Assembly: GCA_029747585.1 (NCBI GenBank)
Contig: JAPEVF010000061.1
Location: forward strand, 97,133-132,189
Source: Pleurotus djamor
Taxonomy: Eukaryota; Basidiomycota; Agaricomycetes; Agaricales; Pleurotaceae
Reading direction: 5' to 3'
Length of the DNA: 35,057 nt
In this document: positions 33,750-35,057 of the stretch, piece after piece
How the letters are laid out: each line of letters starts with the position of its first letter
Position numbering within the stretch: position 1 is the stretch's first letter
Notes under the pieces: generated by a model
What the model saw: only the letters and a program-made list of their open reading frames with translations
What the model was told of the DNA's origin: nothing
Databases searched by the model: none
Made by a program: the position numbers and the translations under genes

Positions 33750-34186
33750 CGGCAAAACAGATAAAGCACGAATACGAAGTACAAAAAACAAAGTAGAAAG
33801 TATGTAATGCAAGCACAAAGATTACGGAGCATCGGGTAGTTGAAAAAAAGCAATTGGAAGCAACAACGAAGCGTCAAGCGCGAATACGTGGAAATGCGGG
33901 TAGTAGGAGGGAGGTGACGCGATGCGGATTGAAGGTAGTGGAGGTGGATGGAGGATTTGTACAGAGGTAGTGTTGGTGGGTGGTGGTAGATGGTTTGTGT
34001 ACAATTCATTGTACAATTGGGATCGGGGGGGTTCGTTGATTGTGGGGGTATCAAAACGTTGGGGGGGATTAACTTGTGCTTGCATGATACATTCGTGGTT
34101 TCGTCGCCGTTCATGGCCATGATGACGCATGAAAGATGAATCGTACGCGTGTCCGGTGGTGACCTCATCATGATGATAGATGAGGA

Positions 34187-35057
34187 TCACGACTCGAACC
34201 GATCCCCATCGGCCTTCTCCCGAACCAACACCGCCAACTGCCTCATCCTCTCCTCCCTCTCCCTCGCTCGCCGTCTATCCCCAGCCGTCAACTTCAAATG
34301 CTCTCTCCACTCTTTGATCCACGTCCACCTCGCCGAATCCCTTCCTTGTTCCCTTTCGGCACCACTAGTCTCGATGACACCAACACTAGGTGTAATAGAC
34401 GGAGACGAAGACGTCACAGGCACCGAAGGAGGCCCAACAATACTCTTAAGCTTATCCTTCCCCAGAATCGGCGCTAGCGAGAGCACAGACAGGAACGCCA
34501 ACTTGAAGATAATCTCCGGCGACAACAGCACAGACGAAACCGTCTGCGTCGACGGAGACGATGAGATGGCGAGGGTTTGCAAAAGGTCGCCGATCTAGAA
34601 TTGACAATGATCGAGAACCGCGTCAGTAAAGGGTGTTTGAAAAGGGGATTTGAAAGGGCGATGACGTAAAAAAGAGATAAGAAAGGAATCCAGAACACTA
34701 TAATTGGCAGGGCGATAACGTCATCTCGACAGGAGGCTCAATCGTTCGACAGGGCGATCGATTGTAAGAAACGCGGCACGGAAAACGTTGCAGAAATGAA
34801 TGGAGATTGGGTGGGCTCTGTCTCCCAGAGAGCCCGAAATAACCACAACAACAAAGCAACCAAAAGAATGAAGAAAAATAGCTGTGATTTCTCACCTGAC
34901 AAGTAACCGCAGTCCAGGGCAGCGACCCAATGAACGCGCCGAGGAAGCAATCGAGGATGGCTACTTCCCCTCCACGGCCGAGTTGGAAGCGAGGAAGATT
35001 CTTGATAGTATTTCGTATGGGAGTTGGCAAACCGCTGAATGTATGTTCCGGCGTATG
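34187..35057 (-). CDS. Probable membrane protein, 3' part (weak resemblance to TVP38/DedA-type proteins)
   Basis: Two minus-strand exons are visible. The first spans about 35042-34896 (GLPTPIRNTIKNLPRF, then FLGAFIGSLPWTAVTCQ) and probably begins after an acceptor ATTCAG. A 301-nt intron (34595-34895) joins in phase 0 to 34187-34594 (IGDLLQTLAISSS, then EIIFKLAFLSVLSLAPILG). Two hydrophobic segments are followed by a Ser/Pro linker and a basic C-terminal helix (WIKEWREHLKL, RRRAREREERMRQLAVL). The GxxP-to-GDLLQ arrangement recalls the VTT domain of TVP38/TMEM64 proteins, but the match is weak. The 5' part is outside the window. Whether the 301-nt intron holds another small exon is open. Confidence 0.55.

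Larger units (their letters stand above)
33268..34186. other. Intergenic between HsbA and the right-edge gene
   Basis: 919 bp. It contains the HsbA 3' flank, three TACTCAGGT units (33336-33360), A/G-biased sequence, and a poly-G run of 17 ending in an N (33732-33749) that probably marks poor sequence. Open frames on the minus strand here are low-complexity and I do not call them. Confidence 0.55.

Overview
The window is genomic DNA from a filamentous fungus, most likely an agaricomycete basidiomycete. Genes are dense, with many 49-76 nt introns that follow GTRNGT...YAG rules. The protein set also fits: trifunctional HIS4-type enzyme, QDE-2-type Argonautes, a hydrophobic surface binding protein A (HsbA), and a Ca2+-regulated mitochondrial carrier. 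Scattered Ns, dense in the first 2.7 kb, point to a draft assembly.

Layout. 1-2522 (minus): the metal-dependent amidohydrolase gene, running off the left edge, then a short-chain dehydrogenase. 2869-4315 (plus): pyruvate dehydrogenase E1 beta (PDB1). 4549-4631: tRNA-Gln with an intron. 4772-7477 (plus): trifunctional histidine biosynthesis gene, with one apparent frame error at an N. 7610-16044 (minus): two complete Argonaute genes in tandem, both with an intact DEDD slicer tetrad. 16009-18496 and 25852-28243: two copies of a ~2.4 kb direct repeat. Each holds the start of an Argonaute, a whole uncharacterised gene (about 260 codons) and the start of a mitochondrial carrier gene. Copy 1 is attached to the intact Argonaute and ends in a broken carrier. 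Copy 2 starts in a broken Argonaute and runs into the intact carrier (28027-30749). The 7.36 kb between the copies holds no recognisable gene. It does hold a degenerate hairpin repeat array (19495-20175) and a TATA-led, intron-dense, repeat-bearing stretch (21046-25550). 31030-31100: tRNA-Gly. 32469-33267 (plus): secreted HsbA-family protein. 34187-35057 (minus): 3' part of a probable membrane protein gene running off the right edge.

Functionally, PDB1 and HIS4 are housekeeping metabolism. The two Argonautes point to an RNA-silencing locus with an old internal duplication. The reciprocally truncated 2.4 kb repeats around a gene-poor, repeat-rich insert are the most unusual architecture here. 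They are either a real insertion with a long flanking duplication or a haplotype/assembly artefact. Gene models come from reading splice sites by eye. Models whose spliced length I totalled (SDR, PDB1, HIS4 after dropping the N, both copies of the uncharacterised gene, the carrier, HsbA) all give whole codon numbers.
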